Notes under the pieces: generated by a model
Told to the model about the DNA's origin: nothing
Seen by the model: the letters and a program-made list of their open reading frames with translations, nothing else
The model's database searches: none
DNA from: Phaeobacter sp. QD34_24
Lineage (GTDB): Bacteria > Pseudomonadota > Alphaproteobacteria > Rhodobacterales > Rhodobacteraceae
Direction: 5' to 3'
Length of the DNA: 64,000 nucleotides
Assembly: GCF_028890115.1 (NCBI RefSeq)
Contig: NZ_JARCJD010000006.1
Span: 1 to 64,000, forward strand
Shown here: positions 9,534-18,551 of the stretch, piece by piece
How the letters are laid out: each line of letters begins with the position of its first letter
Position numbering within the stretch: position 1 is the first letter of the stretch
Position numbers and translations under genes: made by a program

Positions 9534-10313
9534 ATGGTCGAATTCGCACTTCCGAAAAACTCCAAGATCACCACGGGTAAGACGTGGCCCAAGCCTGAAG
9601 GCGCAACCAATGTCCGCAAGTTCCAGATCTATCGCTGGAACCCGGATGACGGCAAGAACCCGCAGGTGGACACCTATTTCCTGGACATGGACAAATGCGG
9701 TCCCATGGTTCTGGACGCGCTGATCAAGATCAAGAACGAGATCGATCCCACGCTGACCTTCCGCCGCTCCTGCCGCGAAGGCATCTGTGGTTCCTGCGCG
9801 ATGAACATCGACGGGATCAACACGCTGGCCTGTATCTATGGCCTCGATGAGGTGAAGGGCGATGTGAAGATCTACCCGCTGCCGCATATGCCGGTGGTGA
9901 AAGACCTTATTCCGGACCTCACGCATTTCTATGCCCAGCATGCCTCGATCATGCCCTGGCTGGAAACCAAGACCAACCGCCCCGCGAAAGAGTGGAAGCA
10001 GTCCATCGAGGACCGCAAGAAACTGGACGGTCTCTATGAATGCGTGATGTGCGCCAGCTGCTCCACCTCCTGCCCGAGCTACTGGTGGAACGGCGATCGC
10101 TACCTCGGCCCCGCCGCCCTGCTGCACGCCTACCGCTGGATCATCGACAGCCGCGACGAGGCCACCGGCGAGCGCCTGGATCAGCTGGAGGATCCCTTCA
10201 AGCTTTACCGCTGCCATACGATCATGAACTGCGCCAAGACCTGCCCGAAGGGTCTGAACCCCGCCAAGGCGATTGCCCATATCAAGCATATGATGGTGGA
10301 ACGCGTGGTCTGA
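9534..10313 (+). CDS. sdhB: succinate dehydrogenase iron-sulfur subunit
   Basis: Electron-transfer subunit of complex II, 259 residues. It has the [2Fe-2S] ligands Cys80, Cys85, Cys88 and Cys100, the [4Fe-4S] ligands Cys170, Cys173, Cys176 with Cys237, and the [3Fe-4S] cysteines Cys180, Cys227 and Cys233. The start follows AAGGAGACA. It is separated from the sulfotransferase-like gene by 150 bases with no gene, and a strong terminator follows. Confidence 0.97.
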   Translation: MVEFALPKNSKITTGKTWPKPEGATNVRKFQIYRWNPDDGKNPQVDTYFLDMDKCGPMVLDALIKIKNEIDPTLTFRRSCREGICGSCAMNIDGINTLACIYGLDEVKGDVKIYPLPHMPVVKDLIPDLTHFYAQHASIMPWLETKTNRPAKEWKQSIEDRKKLDGLYECVMCASCSTSCPSYWWNGDRYLGPAALLHAYRWIIDSRDEATGERLDQLEDPFKLYRCHTIMNCAKTCPKGLNPAKAIAHIKHMMVERVV

Positions 10314-10342
10314 TCCCGGCCTGATGGCCTGACAGGACCAAT

Positions 10343-10380
10343 GCCGCCTCGGAGGGTTGCCTTCGGGGCGGTTTTCTTTT
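10343..10380 (+). terminator. Rho-independent terminator of the sdh operon
   Basis: GC-rich stem (CCGCCTCGGAGG / CCTTCGGGGCGG, loop GTTG) followed by GTTTTCTTTT, 30 bases after the sdhB stop. Confidence 0.88.
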
Positions 10381-10507
10381 GCACGATGTGGCCAGGCTTG
10401 CATTTCCTGCATGGCGAGACTGCAGAAATGCATGCTGCACATTGCGCTGCGGCGCGCCTATCTTCGGCGGCAGGGAGGAAACATCCTGAAGACAAGGACA
10501 TGTTTCC

Positions 10508-10672
10508 ATGACACATTCTGTCGATCACACCGCCAAGCCATCCCAGGACAAGGCCGCTGCCGCCCTGAAGGATCTTGAACAGGCCTGGGCCTATTACACG
10601 CCGACACCGCTGCCGCAGAGGCAGGAGGAACAGCCGGTTCTCGGCTATGCCCCTTATTACCAGGCGGCCTGA
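10508..10672 (+). CDS. small conserved-looking protein, 54 residues
   Basis: ATG at 10508 to TGA at 10672 encodes MTHSVDHTAKPSQDKAAAAL and a second half, KDLEQAWAYYTPTP then YAPYYQAA. The tyrosine/proline-rich tail (AWAYYTP..., GYAPYYQAA) is unlike random translation of this GC-rich DNA, and a plausible GGAGG lies about 32 bases upstream in a short leader. From memory similar tiny proteins occur in Rhodobacterales. No domain or function is known to me. It stands alone after the sdhB terminator, so it needs its own promoter. Confidence 0.6.
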   Translation: MTHSVDHTAKPSQDKAAAALKDLEQAWAYYTPTPLPQRQEEQPVLGYAPYYQAA

Positions 10673-10736
10673 CACCGGGTAGCCGGGTCGGTATCCAGCC
10701 ATTGATAGGCATGCGCGTTGCGGCTAGACAGCGCCT

Positions 10737-10946
10737 ATGCCTCTGCTTCTTTTGCTCCTCTTGGCGGGTGTTCTTGCCTATTTCATCTGGCGCCGCAGTA
10801 CATCCACCCTGACGCGCCATTGCCGTTGGCGCGCCGAGCGCAGCAAGGGCCAGTGGCGCTGCACCTCCTGTGGCGCCGTGCAGCCTGGCGAGGCGCAGCC
10901 ACGTCACTGTCTGAACCCTGCTGGATCACGCAGGGGCGGGCGCTGA
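10737..10946 (+). CDS. small membrane-anchored zinc-ribbon-like protein
   Basis: 69 residues: an N-terminal hydrophobic helix (MPLLLLLLLAGVLAYFIW, residues 1-18) followed by a basic segment with four cysteines, HCRWR, WRCTSCG and HCLNP. The spacing (C, then CxxC, then C) suggests a small zinc ribbon on the cytoplasmic side of a single membrane anchor. I recall similar CRWR...WxCxxCGA proteins in Rhodobacteraceae but no function. It is encoded 64 bases after the preceding small gene and could be co-transcribed with it. Confidence 0.55.
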   Translation: MPLLLLLLLAGVLAYFIWRRSTSTLTRHCRWRAERSKGQWRCTSCGAVQPGEAQPRHCLNPAGSRRGGR

Positions 10947-11028
10947 GAGTTGCTCTGGCTGTATCGCTGACGGGGGCGCTCCGGCCCACTCCCTGACAGC
11001 CACAGGCTGCCGGTCGCGGTTGGGCGTG

Positions 11029-11107
11029 GCGCCGCGCAAAGCGCGGCGCTGGGCCCAAGGCGGACGGGGGCATCTTTGATGCACCCAGGCAGGCGCGGGA
11101 GCTCCCG
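11029..11107 (+). repeat. mosaic intergenic repeat, copy A
   Basis: Order: a 9-bp-arm hairpin (GCGCCGCGC, loop AAA, GCGCGGCGC), the box GGGCCCAAGG, a variable hairpin GCATC-TTT-GATGC, and the box GCGCGGGAGC. The same architecture recurs at 13566, 24123, 35508 and 48945, with a degenerate form at 26038. It lies in the 385-base gap between the zinc-ribbon-like gene and the decarboxylase, which holds no gene. Confidence 0.75.
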
Positions 11108-11242
11108 TTTTGTCCCTTCCCCGTTTTGCCCCCTGTTTGCCATGGCCAGAAAAATGAGGCCCGGCGCAGAAAACCTCTTGCACGACTCAAAACTTTGCCC
11201 GATATGCGCGAATAAGACGCCAACGCACGCGCCTCTGTCGAA

Positions 11243-11279
11243 AGGGCTAACAGCCCTAGGGTTACGTAGCGACGGTAAC
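11243..11279. promoter_or_regulatory. inverted repeats upstream of ornithine decarboxylase
   Basis: Two adjacent inverted repeats: AGGGCT-AAC-AGCCCT (11243-11257) and GTTAC-N9-GTAAC (11261-11279), ending about 52 bases before the decarboxylase start. They may be operator half-sites or part of a leader hairpin; the regulator is unknown. Confidence 0.35.
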
Positions 11280-11331
11280 GTCTCTGATTGAAGTGAGCGG
11301 TCATAGATGGCCGGGTCTTTTGGAGATGACC

Positions 11332-12507
11332 ATGAACGCATACGTAACCGGGCAAATCGCCCGCGGTTGTGAAGTCGTACCTGCAGCACGCCACATCGAG
11401 TATATCGCGAACACCGCTTTCGCACGTCCGACCCTGGTGGTCGACGGCGCCGCCGTGGCGCGCCAGTACCAGGCGCTGGCCGCCGGTCTGGGCCGCGCCC
11501 GCATCCACTATGCGGTGAAAGCCAACCCCGAAGCCGCCCTGCTGCGTCGCCTCGTGCGTGCGGGGTCCAACTTCGATGCCGCCAGCCGTGCCGAGATCGA
11601 AATGTGCCTGGCCGCCGGTGCCGCGCCGCATCAGATCACCTTTGGCAACACCATCAAACGCCCCGCCGACATCGCCTTTGCCTATGAGATCGGCATCCGC
11701 CATTTTGCCGCGGATGCGATGGAAGAGCTGGAGAAACTGGCCGAACACGCCCCCGGTGCCCATGTCTGCATCCGCTTGCTGGTCAATGCCACCGGCGCCG
11801 ACTGGCCGCTCAGCCGCAAGTTTGGCTGCACCCCGGATATGGCCCTCACCCTGATGGACCGCGCCCGCGATCTGGGACTGGTGGCCGATGGCCTCTCGTT
11901 CCACGTCGGCTCGCAGACCCGCGATCCGATGACCTGGGGCGTGACGCTGGATCAGGTCCAGACCGTCTGGCAGGCCGCCAAGGATGCCGGTCACACCATG
12001 CGCCTGTTGAACATCGGCGGCGGCTTCCCGGCCTCCTATGTCAATACCGTGATGGGCCCGACCGATTATGCCCGCGCGGTGATGGCGCAGGTCAATGCCC
12101 GTTTCCCCGATGCCGCCGAAGTCATGGCCGAGCCGGGCCGCGGCCTGGTGGCCGAGGCAGGCGCGATCGTGGCCGAGGTTCTGCTGGTTTCGAAAAAGCA
12201 CGCGGATGACCTGCACCGCTGGGTTTTCCTCGATATCGGCAAATTCTCGGGCCTTGCGGAAACCATGGACGAGGCGATCCGCTACCGTATCACCACAGAG
12301 CGCGACCACGAGCCCACCGGCGCTTGCGTGCTGGCCGGTCCCTCCTGCGACAGCGCCGATGTGCTTTATGAAAAACACCCCTACCAGCTGCCTCTGGGCC
12401 TGAAGGCTGGGGACCGCGTGGTGATCCACGCCTGTGGCGCCTATACCTCGACCTATTCCTCGGTCGGCTTCAACGGCTTCCCGCCGCTGGATGTGGTGGT
12501 GATCTGA
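11332..12507 (+). CDS. type III PLP decarboxylase, probable ornithine decarboxylase
   Basis: Decarboxylates ornithine (possibly also lysine) to putrescine, the first step of polyamine synthesis. The 391 residues follow the alanine-racemase-fold group. PLP lysine Lys63 lies in HYAVKANPE, the phosphate-binding loop is NIGGGFPASY, then EPGRGLVAEAG, and GPSCDSADVLYE carries the catalytic Cys and Asp from the partner subunit. The ending CGAYTSTYSSVGFNGF is also typical. I chose 11332 because TGGAGA is well spaced; an ATG at 11326 is the alternative. It has its own terminator and two inverted repeats upstream. Confidence 0.9.
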   Translation: MNAYVTGQIARGCEVVPAARHIEYIANTAFARPTLVVDGAAVARQYQALAAGLGRARIHYAVKANPEAALLRRLVRAGSNFDAASRAEIEMCLAAGAAPHQITFGNTIKRPADIAFAYEIGIRHFAADAMEELEKLAEHAPGAHVCIRLLVNATGADWPLSRKFGCTPDMALTLMDRARDLGLVADGLSFHVGSQTRDPMTWGVTLDQVQTVWQAAKDAGHTMRLLNIGGGFPASYVNTVMGPTDYARAVMAQVNARFPDAAEVMAEPGRGLVAEAGAIVAEVLLVSKKHADDLHRWVFLDIGKFSGLAETMDEAIRYRITTERDHEPTGACVLAGPSCDSADVLYEKHPYQLPLGLKAGDRVVIHACGAYTSTYSSVGFNGFPPLDVVVI

Positions 12508-12538
12508 GCAGATCCGCTCAGCAGATTTTGATGACAGC

Positions 12539-12571
12539 AAAGGCGTTCGGGACTTGTGCCCGGACGCCTTT
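12539..12571 (+). terminator. terminator of the decarboxylase gene
   Basis: Inverted repeat AAAGGCGTTCGGG / CCCGGACGCCTTT (one mismatch, seven-base loop), about 30 bases after the stop. The T-tract is short (TTT), so it is a moderate terminator. Confidence 0.7.
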
Positions 12572-12688
12572 GCGCATTTGCTTGCGCCGATAACAGCGTC
12601 GGTCTCTTTATGTGGTCTCTTTTCCTATTTGGCCTTTTCGGGGACGACCCTCTCACCCGACCCTGAAACAGAAGGACAGGTTGCTGCC

Positions 12689-13546
12689 ATGACGCACCCC
12701 CACCATCCCACCCCGGCAGACGCGGCAGAGCGCAGGGCCGTCAAACCGGTGATCTGCTATCCGAACGAGACCCTGCCAGTGCCGGACCTGGCGCTGTACC
12801 GGGCGGCGCGGCAGGGGGCCACGAAGATCGGCGAGGTGCTGGTACCGCCCCGGGATGCGGCCTGTTTCGAGGTGCCCGCCGGACATTTCTTCCGCATCTC
12901 CTCGGTCGAAGGGCCGCAGGTGGGTGATCTGAACCTGTGGAACCGCAATGACCTGTCCGAACGCTTCTATTCCGGCAAGAGCCGCGCGCTGCATGGCACC
13001 CATCTGAGCACCGGCGAGCGCATGTGGACCAGCTTTCCGTATCTGCGCCCGATGGCCACCATCACCGAGGATACGCTGGGCTGGTACGGCATGGATGAAT
13101 TTGGCGGGTCGGTCCACGATGTGATCGGCACCCGCTGCGATCCCTACACCGGCAACCTGCTGGCAGGCAGCCAGTATCACCAGTGCTGCCACTCCAACCT
13201 GACGCGCGCATTGGCGGACCATAGGGGCCTGAGCCTCAAAGAGGCCGAAGCTCATGTGCATGACGTGCTCAACGTCTTCATGTGCACGGGCTTCACCCGC
13301 GATACCGGCCAGTATTTCATGAAGGCCAGCCCGGTGCGCCCCGGTGATTATCTGGAGTTCTTTGCCGAGATCGATCTTTTGGGTGCGCTGAGCGCCTGTC
13401 CGGGCGGGGATTGTTCGGCGGAGCACTCCAGCGACGCGGCAGCGTGTTATCCGCTGCTGGTGGAGGTCTTTGCGCCTGCCCCCGATGCGCTTGACCCTTG
13501 GCAGAGCCCCGCCGTCAACGGCTACGATCGCAGTCACGGACGATAG
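12689..13546 (+). CDS. DUF1989 (urea carboxylase-associated) family protein
   Basis: A 285-residue protein with the DUF1989 core: VPAGHFFRISSVEGPQVGDLNLWN, RMWTSFPYLRPMATITEDTLGWYGM and CHSNLTRAL. Members often sit beside urea carboxylase/allophanate hydrolase or act in guanidine and carboxyguanidine metabolism, but none of those genes is present here. The nearest gene is the decarboxylase, so a link to amine or guanidino nitrogen metabolism is only inferred. The ATG at 12689 follows GAAGGACAGG. Cys and His residues such as QCCHSN could bind metal. Confidence 0.8.
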   Translation: MTHPHHPTPADAAERRAVKPVICYPNETLPVPDLALYRAARQGATKIGEVLVPPRDAACFEVPAGHFFRISSVEGPQVGDLNLWNRNDLSERFYSGKSRALHGTHLSTGERMWTSFPYLRPMATITEDTLGWYGMDEFGGSVHDVIGTRCDPYTGNLLAGSQYHQCCHSNLTRALADHRGLSLKEAEAHVHDVLNVFMCTGFTRDTGQYFMKASPVRPGDYLEFFAEIDLLGALSACPGGDCSAEHSSDAAACYPLLVEVFAPAPDALDPWQSPAVNGYDRSHGR

Positions 13547-13565
13547 GGGCGGACGATAGCGTGGA

Positions 13566-13643
13566 GGCTCCCGCGCCTGTGCGCCCGCCCCTAGAAGGGG
13601 CGGCACAGAGCCTTGGGCCCGGCAGCGCGCCTGCGGCGCGCTG
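13566..13643 (-). repeat. mosaic intergenic repeat, copy E
   Basis: On the minus strand: hairpin CAGCGCGCC-GCA-GGCGCGCTG, box GGGCCCAAGG, a long variable hairpin (CTGTG..CCGCCCC-loop-GGGGCGG..CACAG), box GCGCGGGAGCC. It sits between the convergent DUF1989 and deoD genes. Confidence 0.72.
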
Positions 13644-13724
13644 TGTCACCGCTTGTGGGATGGACATGAAAACGGGCAGCGGAGGTTTCCACTGCCCGGT
13701 CTTGTTTCAGCTATCAGCGCTGGT

Positions 13725-14429
13725 TCAGCTGAAGGCGGCTTCCAGAGCGATCTCCACCATGTCGCCAAAGCTGCGTTCCCGCTGGTCAGCGGGCAGGGCC
13801 TCGCCGGTCTGCAGGTGATCCGAGACGGTCAGCACCGCCAGGGCGCGGCAGCCATAGCGGGCGGCGAGGGTGTAAAGCTCGGCCGCCTCCATTTCGACGC
13901 CCAGGATGCCGTGACGCACCATCTGTTCATTGAGATCGGGGCGTTCGTCATAAAAGGTGTCGGAGGAATAGATGCCGCCCACATGGGTGGTGACATCGCG
14001 CAAGCCAGCGGCCTCGGCGGCGGCCTGGAGCAAGGACCAGTCAGCGCAGGGGGCGAAATTCACCTCCTTGAAGATGCTGGCCGAGGGGGAGCCTGCAGTC
14101 GTGGCCGTCATGGCAAGGATCACATCACGGACCGCAACGCTTTTCTGCATGCCGCCACAGGAGCCAATCCGGATCAGGGTTTTTGCCCCGAAATCACGGA
14201 TCAATTCATTGGCATAAATGGAAAGCGACGGCATTCCCATGCCACTGCCCTGAATGGTGACCGGATTGCCTTTCCAGTGGCCAGTAAACCCGAGCATGCC
14301 GCGCACGTTATTTACAAGTCGTGCGTCTTGTAAAAAGGTCTCTGCGGCCCATTTGGCTCGATATGGATCGCCGGGCATCAAAACCGTTTCGGCAATATCG
14401 CCCTTTTCGGCACCAATATGAATTGTCAT
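13725..14429 (-). CDS. deoD: purine-nucleoside phosphorylase, DeoD type
   Basis: Cleaves purine (deoxy)nucleosides with phosphate to give base and (deoxy)ribose-1-phosphate, in salvage; a cytosolic hexamer in the family. The 234 residues start [25 protein letters not shown]. They carry the phosphate-binding GSGMGMPS loop, RIGSCGG, the EMEAAELY segment and the SDHL motif near the C-terminus with the catalytic Asp. The length matches DeoD. It is followed upstream on the same strand by the H-NS-like gene, after 24 bases. Confidence 0.95.
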   Translation of the reverse strand: MTIHIGAEKGDIAETVLMPGDPYRAKWAAETFLQDARLVNNVRGMLGFTGHWKGNPVTIQGSGMGMPSLSIYANELIRDFGAKTLIRIGSCGGMQKSVAVRDVILAMTATTAGSPSASIFKEVNFAPCADWSLLQAAAEAAGLRDVTTHVGGIYSSDTFYDERPDLNEQMVRHGILGVEMEAAELYTLAARYGCRALAVLTVSDHLQTGEALPADQRERSFGDMVEIALEAAFS

Positions 14430-14453
14430 GATCCCATTCCAATCTGAGACTGA

Positions 14454-14771
14454 TCAGATTTCCAGATCGGAAATATCCATGCCGGCGGTCAAGGCTGCAT
14501 GAACCCAATGAGGTTTGCGTCCGCGGCCGCTCCAGGTTTCTTCCGGATTGTTGGGATTGCGATATTTTGCGGCCGCTTTTTGCTTTTTTGCGCCGCTGCG
14601 GGCTGCACCGGCAATTTCTTCCAGCGAGAAGCCGAATTTGGCGGCTGCTTCTTCGGCGGCTTTCAGGGCTTCCTGACGCTCGCGCACTTCGGCTGATTTA
14701 ATTGCAGTTTCAACGTCCGCCTTTAGCTGAACGAGTTCACTGCGGGACATGGAAGATAGGTCAATGCTCAT
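14454..14771 (-). CDS. H-NS/HvrA-like nucleoid protein
   Basis: A 105-residue DNA-binding protein. It has an N-terminal coiled-coil (residues 1-55, alternating charged and aliphatic residues) for oligomerisation and the C-terminal H-NS signature YRNPNNPEETWSGRGRKPHWV (about 76-96), whose RGRKP loop enters the AT-rich minor groove. In Rhodobacterales such HvrA/Spb proteins modulate light- and stress-responsive genes. I chose MSIDLSSMSRSEL (14771) because GGAG is well spaced upstream; an earlier ATG at 14789 has no site. The gap to ecm (14772-14900) is AT-rich and probably includes its promoter. Confidence 0.9.
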   Translation of the reverse strand: MSIDLSSMSRSELVQLKADVETAIKSAEVRERQEALKAAEEAAAKFGFSLEEIAGAARSGAKKQKAAAKYRNPNNPEETWSGRGRKPHWVHAALTAGMDISDLEI

Positions 14772-14900
14772 TTTGATACTCCGGTGCATTATGGGTCACG
14801 CGGAATTCTCCGCGCGACCCCGATACTGGAATATGCAAGCTTTCACCCAAAAGTATTAGGGGGAATTTTGACCTGCGGGAAAAATACTGTGATTTCGCCT

Positions 14901-16877
14901 TTACGACGCAATCGCCGGAGGTTTGGCGAGTTCCACAATATCTCCCATAATTGTATTCAGCTCAAAATCCTTCGGCGTATAGACACGGGCAACGCCCATT
15001 TCCTTTAGCCGCGCGGCGTCGTCATCGGGAATGATTCCCCCCACCACCACCGGGATGTGGCCAAGGCCCGCATCGCGCATCAGGTTCATCATGTCTTCGA
15101 CCAGGGGCAGGTGGCTGCCCGACAGGATCGACAGGCCGACGATATGGGCGTCGTCCTTCTTGGCCTGATCCACCAGTTCCTGCGGGGTCATGCGGATGCC
15201 GTCATAGGTGATGTCCATGCCGCAGTCGCGGGCGCGGAAGGCGATCTGTTCGGCGCCATTCGAATGCCCATCAAGGCCCGGCTTGCCGACGACGAATTTC
15301 AGGCGCCGTCCCAGCTGATCGCTGACCGCGTTGACCGCATCGCGCAGATCATCCAGCCCTTCGGTCTTGTTCGAGGGCGAGCCGGACACGCCGGTCGGTC
15401 CGCGATAGGTGCCATGCACCCGGCGCATCTCCTCGGCCCATTCGCCGGTGGTGACGCCTGCCTTGGCCGCCGCGATCGAGGGCTCCATGATATTGCTGCC
15501 CTCTTCGGCGGCCTTGCGCAGGGCGGCCAGGGCGGCCTGGACTGCCGCATTGTCCCGCTGGGCGCGCCAGTCGTTCAGGCGACCGATCTGTTGCTGTTCC
15601 ACCGCCGGGTCGACAACCATGATGCCGCCATCCTCGGTCTGCAGCGGCGAGGGCTCACCTTCGGTCCAGCGGTTGACGCCGACCACGACGGTCTCGTTGC
15701 GCTCGATGCGGTTCAGGCGCTCGGCGTTGGAATCCACCAGGCGCGATTTCATGTATTCAATGGAGGCCACGGCGCCGCCCATGCTGTCAAGGTTCGCCAG
15801 TTCGGCGCGGGCGCCTTCCTTCAGCTCTTCGACCTTGCGGTCCACTGCCGGGTTGCCGTCGAACAGGTCTTCGTATTCCAGAAGGTCGGTTTCATAGGCG
15901 AGGATCTGCTGCATGCGCATGGACCATTGCTGGTCCCAGGGGCGGGGCAGACCCAGGGCTTCGTTCCAGGCAGGCAGCTGCACCGCGCGGGCGCGGGCCT
16001 TTTTTGAGAGCGTCACCGCCAGCATCTCGATCAGGATCCGGTAGACGTTGTTTTCCGGCTGCTGCTCGGTCAGGCCGAGGGAGTTCACCTGCACGCCATA
16101 GCGGAAGCGGCGGAATTTCGGGTTGTCCACACCATAGCGTTTCTCGCAGATCTCATCCCAGAGATCGACAAAGGCGCGCATCTTGCACATCTCGGTGACA
16201 AAGCGGATGCCCGCGTTCACAAAGAAGGAGATCCGCCCCACCAGCGCCGGGAAATCTTCGGGCGCAATGCGCGGGCGCAGCTCGTCCAGAACCGCCTGCG
16301 CGGTGGCCAGGGCAAAGGCCAGTTCCTGCTCGGGCGTCGCACCGGCTTCCTGCAGGTGGTAGGAACAGACGTTCATCGGGTTCCACTTGGGCACGTTGGT
16401 GTAGCAGTATTCGGCCACATCCGCGATCATCTTCAGGCTGGGTTTGGGCGGGCAGATATAGGTGCCGCGGCTCAGATATTCCTTGATCAGGTCGTTCTGA
16501 ACGGTGCCCTGCAGCTTGCTGACATCGGCGCCCTGTTCCTCGGCCACGGCGATATAAAGCGACAAGAGCCAGGGCGCGGTCGCGTTGATCGTCATCGAGG
16601 TGTTCATCTGCTCCAGCGGGATCTGGTCGAACAGGGTGCGCATGTCACCCAGGTGGCAGACGGGCACGCCCACCTTGCCGACTTCGCCGCGCGCCAGCAC
16701 GTGGTCGCTGTCATAGCCGGTCTGGGTCGGCAGGTCGAAGGCGACCGACAGGCCGGTCTGACCCTTGGCCAGGTTCGAGCGGTAAAGCGCGTTGGAGGCC
16801 TCGGCGGTGGAGTGGCCGGCATAGGTGCGGATCAGCCAGGGACGGTCGGCTTTGCGGTCATTCTGCGTCTGCGACAT
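14901..16877 (-). CDS. ecm: (2R)-ethylmalonyl-CoA mutase
   Basis: Adenosylcobalamin-dependent isomerisation of ethylmalonyl-CoA to methylsuccinyl-CoA, a key step of the ethylmalonyl-CoA pathway (also called meaA). The 658-residue product has the mutase TIM-barrel at residues 1-510 (PWLIRTYAGHSTAEASNALYRSNL, then RISFFVNAGIRF). A C-terminal cobalamin-binding domain has GKPGLDGHSNGAEQIA (the DxHxxG B12 ligand motif) and VVVGGIIPDDD. Length and order fit Ecm rather than methylmalonyl-CoA mutase, and ccr nearby supports this. An inverted repeat at 16956-16974 lies between it and the divergent acyltransferase gene. Confidence 0.95.
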   Translation of the reverse strand: MSQTQNDRKADRPWLIRTYAGHSTAEASNALYRSNLAKGQTGLSVAFDLPTQTGYDSDHVLARGEVGKVGVPVCHLGDMRTLFDQIPLEQMNTSMTINATAPWLLSLYIAVAEEQGADVSKLQGTVQNDLIKEYLSRGTYICPPKPSLKMIADVAEYCYTNVPKWNPMNVCSYHLQEAGATPEQELAFALATAQAVLDELRPRIAPEDFPALVGRISFFVNAGIRFVTEMCKMRAFVDLWDEICEKRYGVDNPKFRRFRYGVQVNSLGLTEQQPENNVYRILIEMLAVTLSKKARARAVQLPAWNEALGLPRPWDQQWSMRMQQILAYETDLLEYEDLFDGNPAVDRKVEELKEGARAELANLDSMGGAVASIEYMKSRLVDSNAERLNRIERNETVVVGVNRWTEGEPSPLQTEDGGIMVVDPAVEQQQIGRLNDWRAQRDNAAVQAALAALRKAAEEGSNIMEPSIAAAKAGVTTGEWAEEMRRVHGTYRGPTGVSGSPSNKTEGLDDLRDAVNAVSDQLGRRLKFVVGKPGLDGHSNGAEQIAFRARDCGMDITYDGIRMTPQELVDQAKKDDAHIVGLSILSGSHLPLVEDMMNLMRDAGLGHIPVVVGGIIPDDDAARLKEMGVARVYTPKDFELNTIMGDIVELAKPPAIAS

Positions 16878-16955
16878 GGGCGGGCCTCACGATTCTGAGA
16901 TGGGTAATTTTATTTCGCTGCGGCGATGTAAAGCGGAATAATAAACCCATGTCAA

Positions 16956-16974
16956 TTCGCTGCAACGCGGCGAA
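16956..16974. promoter_or_regulatory. inverted repeat between ecm and plsB-like genes
   Basis: TTCGCTGCAACGCGGCGAA has 5-bp arms TTCGC/GCGAA. Its reverse complement shares TTCGCCGC-NN-TGCAG with the reverse complement of the motif upstream of ccr (18552-18568). A related TTTCGCTGCGGCGA lies at 16914. It may be a variant of the mdh/mcl2/ccr motif. Confidence 0.35.
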
Positions 16975-17041
16975 GGCGCGCGGGTGGCTCTGATCCTGCG
17001 TCACAATTGCCGTAAACCCGCTTTGCTGCCACAGTCATCCC

Positions 17042-18481
17042 ATGACCGCGACCGTCGAGATCCCGCTCTGGCTCTTCGTGCTGATCCTGCTCTTTGCGGC
17101 GGTCACCTTTGCCTCGCATTTCCTGTTCCCCTCGGTGCGCTGGTTCTTCCGGCGGCGGCTAGAGCGGGCGGTGGCACGGCTCAACCGGCGGCTGGAGCGC
17201 CCGATTGAGCCGTTCCGGCTGGCGCGGCGCTATGACATGATCCAGCGGCTGATCTACGATCCGCAGGTGGCGCAGGCGGTGGCCGATCACGCGGCGGCCC
17301 AGGGTATTCCTGATAATGTCGCCTTTGAGGAGGCGCGCCGCTATGCGCGCGAGATCGTGCCCTCCTTTTCCGCCTTCACCTATTTCAGCTTTGCCATTCG
17401 CGTCACGCGCTGGCTGTCCAACGCGATCTACCGGGTGCGGCTGGGTCATCAGGATGAAGAGGCCCTGCGCCGGATCGACCCGGAGGCGACGCTGGTCTTC
17501 GTGATGAACCACCGCAGCAATATGGACTACGTGCTGATCACCTATCTGGCGGCGCGGCGCTCGGCCCTGTCCTATGCGGTGGGGGAGTGGGCGCGGGTCT
17601 GGCCCCTGTCGCGGCTGATCCGGGCCATGGGCGCCTATTTCATCCGGCGCAAATCCCGCAACGAACTCTATCGCCGGGTGCTGGCCACCTATGTGCGCCT
17701 GGCCACGCAGGGCGGCGCCACCCAGGCCCTGTTCCCCGAAGGGGGGTTGAGCCTAGACGGGGCGCTGGCCGAGCCGCGCATGGGGCTGTTGAAATACATC
17801 GTCGCGGCCAAGGACGCGGCAGGTCCCAGCCGCGATGTGATCTTCATCCCGGTGGGGCTGAACTATGATTGGGTGCTGGAGGACAAGATCCTGACCTCTG
17901 CCGGGCGCGCCGGAGAACGCCGGTTCAAGGCCCGCATCGGGGTCATCATGGCGCGGATGCTGCGGCAGCTGTGGCTGTGGGTGACCGGCCGCTATCACCG
18001 CTTTGGCTATGCGGCGGTGAACTTTGGCCGCCCGCTGAGCCTGGCGGAGTTCACTGCCGCGCAACCGGTCGAAGGGCAGGGGGCCGATGATTTGCCCGCG
18101 CCCCTGTCGCAGGAGCTGATGGGGCGGATCGGGGAGATCGTGCCGGTCCTGCCGGTACCCGCGGTAGCCTGGCTGCTGCTGTCCGAAGGGGCGATGTCGC
18201 GCAGCGCGCTGGAGCACCGGCTGGGCGCCTTGCTGGAGCGGATGCCGATGGCGCATGTGCATCTGCCGCGCCACAGCCTGGCCTATGCGGTGGAAGCGGC
18301 GCTGCGGCTGCTCCTCCAGCGTGGCCTGGTGCAGCTCGAGCGGGGGTACTACCTGCCCGTGCCCGCCAAACGGGACCTGCTGATCTACTACGCCAACTCC
18401 ATCCGGCACCTGGTTCCGGCGGCCTCTTTGCCGACAAATGCTGCGGATGCTAACGGGCATTCTGCATCCGCGAGGTCATAA
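17042..18481 (+). CDS. glycerol-3-phosphate acyltransferase (PlsB-like)
   Basis: Probably transfers an acyl group to glycerol-3-phosphate or lysophosphatidate at the inner membrane. The 479 residues have an N-terminal hydrophobic anchor (about 5-30) and the acyltransferase blocks in order: FVMNHRSNMDYVL (HX4D catalytic, about 155-167), AYFIRRKSRNELYRRVL, FPEGGLSLDG and VIFIPVGLNYDWV. Within this family the long C-terminal region favours PlsB over PlsC. It is divergent from ecm and precedes ccr on the same strand. A link to the carbon pathway is positional only. Confidence 0.85.
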   Translation: MTATVEIPLWLFVLILLFAAVTFASHFLFPSVRWFFRRRLERAVARLNRRLERPIEPFRLARRYDMIQRLIYDPQVAQAVADHAAAQGIPDNVAFEEARRYAREIVPSFSAFTYFSFAIRVTRWLSNAIYRVRLGHQDEEALRRIDPEATLVFVMNHRSNMDYVLITYLAARRSALSYAVGEWARVWPLSRLIRAMGAYFIRRKSRNELYRRVLATYVRLATQGGATQALFPEGGLSLDGALAEPRMGLLKYIVAAKDAAGPSRDVIFIPVGLNYDWVLEDKILTSAGRAGERRFKARIGVIMARMLRQLWLWVTGRYHRFGYAAVNFGRPLSLAEFTAAQPVEGQGADDLPAPLSQELMGRIGEIVPVLPVPAVAWLLLSEGAMSRSALEHRLGALLERMPMAHVHLPRHSLAYAVEAALRLLLQRGLVQLERGYYLPVPAKRDLLIYYANSIRHLVPAASLPTNAADANGHSASARS

Positions 18482-18551
18482 AATTTCAAAACAACCTCAA
18501 ATGGGGTTGCATTATTACCCTCACATTTCTATCTCCTAGAAAGGCCCGCGA

